A stretch of DNA of 64,000 nt, from the NCBI RefSeq assembly GCF_000023105.1, contig NC_012669.1, forward strand, positions 2,853,025-2,917,024, read 5' to 3'. Under the pieces are notes generated by a model. The model was not told the origin of the DNA, did no database searches, and saw only the letters and a list, made by a program, of their open reading frames with translations. Within the stretch, counting starts at the first letter, position 1, and every line of letters starts with the position of its first letter. This DNA comes from Beutenbergia cavernae DSM 12333 (lineage in GTDB: Bacteria > Actinomycetota > Actinomycetes > Actinomycetales > Beutenbergiaceae). The position numbers and the translations under genes were made by a program. Below are positions 62,004 to 64,000 of the stretch, piece by piece.

Positions 62004-63947
62004 TCAGGCCCCGCGCAGGTCGACGTAGGCGAGGTCGCGCTGGATCGCCGTCCAGGCGGTGGCTCCCCGCCCGCTGGGGACGAGTCGCGGCACCGTGTAC
62101 CAGTTGGTGCCGATCTCGGGGTACAGCACCTCCGGCACCTCGAGTCCCGGTCCGACGCGGTACAGGGTGTCGCCGTGGTTGGCCCCGGCGTACACCCGGC
62201 CGCGATGGCTCGTCATCACGCCGTACCCCGTGAGCTGACCCGAGGCGAGAACCGACTCGGCCGCCAGGTCCCATGCGACCCAGTTGCCGCTGACCCTCTT
62301 GTAGGAGAGGTACAGCACGCCGTCCAGGACGGCGATGCTCTGGATGCTCGGATGGTTCGGCGCGGGTGCGATCCGGTCGACGACCTCCATCGTGGACAGG
62401 TCCACCACCGCCACCTGGCTCGTGGGCTGGGTCGGCGTGATCCCTCCTCCGCCCCAGGTGTCGCCGGCCACGTACGCGTAGGCGCCGTCGAGAGCGATCG
62501 ACGTCAGTCCCTGGTCGGGCAGGACGTCGGTACGCACGTCCATGGACCCCGAGACCGGGTCCAGGATCGTCAGTGCGCCCTGCAGCGCTCCGGTCCCGGG
62601 GGCGCTCGCGACGAGCACGAGCCCGGAGCGCGGGTCGCGCACGACGGACCAGGGCCGCTGCTGGTCGTGCAGGATCCGCCCGAAGCTGCGGATGCTCCCG
62701 CGCGCCGTGTCGAGATGGATCAATTCCGTGCTGGGGTAGAGCGCGGCGATGACGCCGTCGCGCCACGGGATCATGTCCTTGGGCTCGCCCGCGACGTGGT
62801 GCCGGCGGCTCGTCCCGCGCCGAGGCTCGTGCACGGTGATCGAGAAGTGGCCACCGGCGCAGACCGTGCCGTCCGGACCGAGGCTCAGCGACTGGAGGAG
62901 CTCGGGTCCCGCGGCCTCCGGGGCGTCCACGAGGTCGCTCACCTCCAGGGCCCCGGTCGCTGGGTCGAGGGTGTAGACGAGCCCGCTGCCGCACGCCCCG
63001 AGGATCGTCCCGTCCGGGAGCACGTGCAGGCCGCGACCCTCGTCGCCCTCTGGCCCGGTGCCGACCACGACCATCGCGTCGCCCTGGCGCTGGAGCACGT
63101 CTCCCGTGCGACGGCCGAACGCCGTCAGGGTGCCGTCCGGGCCGATCGCCAGCGAGTCGACGAGGTACTGGTCGGGGGCGGGGAGGTCGACGAAGCCCGT
63201 CCCGTCGCGATCGATCTCGATGACGCCGTCACCCACGGCGGCGTAGACCTTGCCGTCGGCCACCGCGAGGGCGCCGAGGCCGGTGCTCAAGGTCGTCCCC
63301 GCGGGCAGGATGTCCACGCGCTCGCCGCTCACCCGGTCGATCCGCATGACCCGCCCGGGAATGGTGCCTGCGTACACGTACGTCTCGTCGGCCACGAGGA
63401 GCCGCGCGTACTGCGAACCGGGGTGCGCCTTGCCGAGGTTGCGCAGCTCGCGGGTCGCGGGGTCGAACGACCAGACCTCACCGCGCGGATAGGTGCCGAG
63501 GTACACGACGCCGTCGGGCGCCGTCGTCGCCTGGAAGACGATCGTGCCCACCGGGCCGATCGTGCCGAGTGTGGTGGCAACCCTCGTGGCGGGGTCGTAC
63601 TCGACGACGTCGCCGAACGAGTACGTCCCGATGTAGACCTTGCCCCCGGAGAGCGTGCACGCCCACGCGCCGTCGCCGCGTTCGAGCGGGACGACGTCGG
63701 TCACCTCCCGGGTGCCGATGTCGAACGTCACGACCTTCGGCGGCGTCTGTCCGCGCGTGACGAACCATGCGGTCACCCCGTCCGTGGCCATCCCGACGAT
63801 CGCCGCGCTCAGCGAGGCGGGGCCGAACAGCCGCGGATCGCGCGGCCCGGCGTGCGCGGTCTGCGTGGAGAGGAGTCCGGAGCCCCCGGCCGCGAGCGCG
63901 GCGACGCCTGTGTACTGGAGGAACCGACGGCGGTGCAGCGTGCTCAT
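62004..63947 (-). CDS. Tat-exported beta-propeller protein, unknown function
   Basis: Predicted 647-aa exported protein. The signal reads HRRRFLQYTGVAALAAGG and ends at AHA near residue 35, a twin-arginine type. The mature part has many 40-residue blades with GKVYIGTYS, PDGVVYLGTYP and DGTLTAFGR motifs, consistent with one or two seven-bladed propellers of the quinoprotein/YVTN-like type. No catalytic residues are recognised. AAGGAG precedes ATG 63947. The upstream end lies near the window edge. Confidence 0.82.
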   Translation of the reverse strand: MSTLHRRRFLQYTGVAALAAGGSGLLSTQTAHAGPRDPRLFGPASLSAAIVGMATDGVTAWFVTRGQTPPKVVTFDIGTREVTDVVPLERGDGAWACTLSGGKVYIGTYSFGDVVEYDPATRVATTLGTIGPVGTIVFQATTAPDGVVYLGTYPRGEVWSFDPATRELRNLGKAHPGSQYARLLVADETYVYAGTIPGRVMRIDRVSGERVDILPAGTTLSTGLGALAVADGKVYAAVGDGVIEIDRDGTGFVDLPAPDQYLVDSLAIGPDGTLTAFGRRTGDVLQRQGDAMVVVGTGPEGDEGRGLHVLPDGTILGACGSGLVYTLDPATGALEVSDLVDAPEAAGPELLQSLSLGPDGTVCAGGHFSITVHEPRRGTSRRHHVAGEPKDMIPWRDGVIAALYPSTELIHLDTARGSIRSFGRILHDQQRPWSVVRDPRSGLVLVASAPGTGALQGALTILDPVSGSMDVRTDVLPDQGLTSIALDGAYAYVAGDTWGGGGITPTQPTSQVAVVDLSTMEVVDRIAPAPNHPSIQSIAVLDGVLYLSYKRVSGNWVAWDLAAESVLASGQLTGYGVMTSHRGRVYAGANHGDTLYRVGPGLEVPEVLYPEIGTNWYTVPRLVPSGRGATAWTAIQRDLAYVDLRGA

Positions 63948-64000
63948 GACGTGCTCCTTGCTGTCCGAGGTGGGAGGCGTGCGGGTCACGCGCGAGGGTC

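Overview
The window is chromosomal DNA from a very GC-rich actinobacterium. Third codon positions are saturated with G and C, GTG starts are frequent, and many adjacent genes overlap as GTGA, ATGA or TGATG. Several genes look leaderless, with a TANNNT -10 hexamer about six bases before the start codon. The clpP1-clpP2 pair, a T-box before ileS, a DUF222/HNH (13E12-type) protein and an F420-0 importer cassette next to cofE and fgd fit the order Micrococcales, perhaps a Cellulomonas- or Promicromonospora-like genus. The family placement is inference. I saw no rRNA, CRISPR array, insertion sequence or prophage, and no gene-free stretch longer than about 300 bases.

Layout. 1-5.5 kb: tail of an alpha/beta hydrolase, folC and ileS (minus strand, ileS behind a T-box riboswitch), then a HIT protein. 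5.6-7.6 kb: a DUF222/HNH protein. 7.6-16.8 kb (minus): a nine-gene operon read as beta-ureidopropionase, dihydropyrimidinase, LLM-class oxidoreductase, ABC permease, ATPase, second permease, NMT1/THI5-like binding lipoprotein, class III aminotransferase and SDR. A textbook GlnR half-site pair lies just upstream. This looks like a nitrogen-controlled uptake and reductive catabolism route for pyrimidines, with no classical dihydropyrimidine dehydrogenase in view. 16.9-19.1 kb: an APC permease and an aldo/keto reductase. 19.3-24.5 kb: a three-gene F420-0 importer (plus) convergent with fgd, cofE and a VOC protein (minus), an apparent coenzyme F420 salvage island. 24.5-30.3 kb: a GH4 glycosidase divergent from a PfkB kinase and a sugar ABC transporter.

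30.4-34.9 kb: valS and a long-chain acyl-CoA ligase. 34.9-39.6 kb (minus): the proteostasis block tig, clpP1, clpP2 and clpX with a chorismate mutase, separated by strong terminators. 39.7-45.3 kb (minus): lacI-type regulator, sugar-binding protein, two permeases and a sulfatase. 45.3-47.5 kb: a cupin protein, a secreted protein of unknown function and an SRPBCC protein. 47.6-47.9 kb: divergent tRNA-Pro(TGG) and tRNA-Gly(TCC). 47.9-50.6 kb: an APH-type phosphotransferase, then cysK-cysE behind a predicted cysteine leader-peptide attenuator. 50.7-55.1 kb: AbgT transporter, M17 aminopeptidase and AI-2E-type membrane protein. 55.1-57.1 kb: a Nei-type glycosylase overlapping an alkyltransferase-like protein, divergent from a zinc-ribbon membrane protein through a shared -10 element. 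57.1-59.3 kb: an ECF sigma factor with a membrane-anchored partner, and a secreted I36 inhibitor behind a perfect CRP/GlxR site. 59.4-64 kb: rpiB, an M13 metallopeptidase and a Tat-exported beta-propeller protein.

The most interesting picture joins two regions. The cell appears to import F420-0, finish it with CofE and reduce it with Fgd, while a luciferase-like oxidoreductase of a type often F420-linked sits where dihydropyrimidine dehydrogenase is expected in the pyrimidine operon. An F420H2-driven entry to pyrimidine catabolism is a testable hypothesis, not a demonstrated fact.
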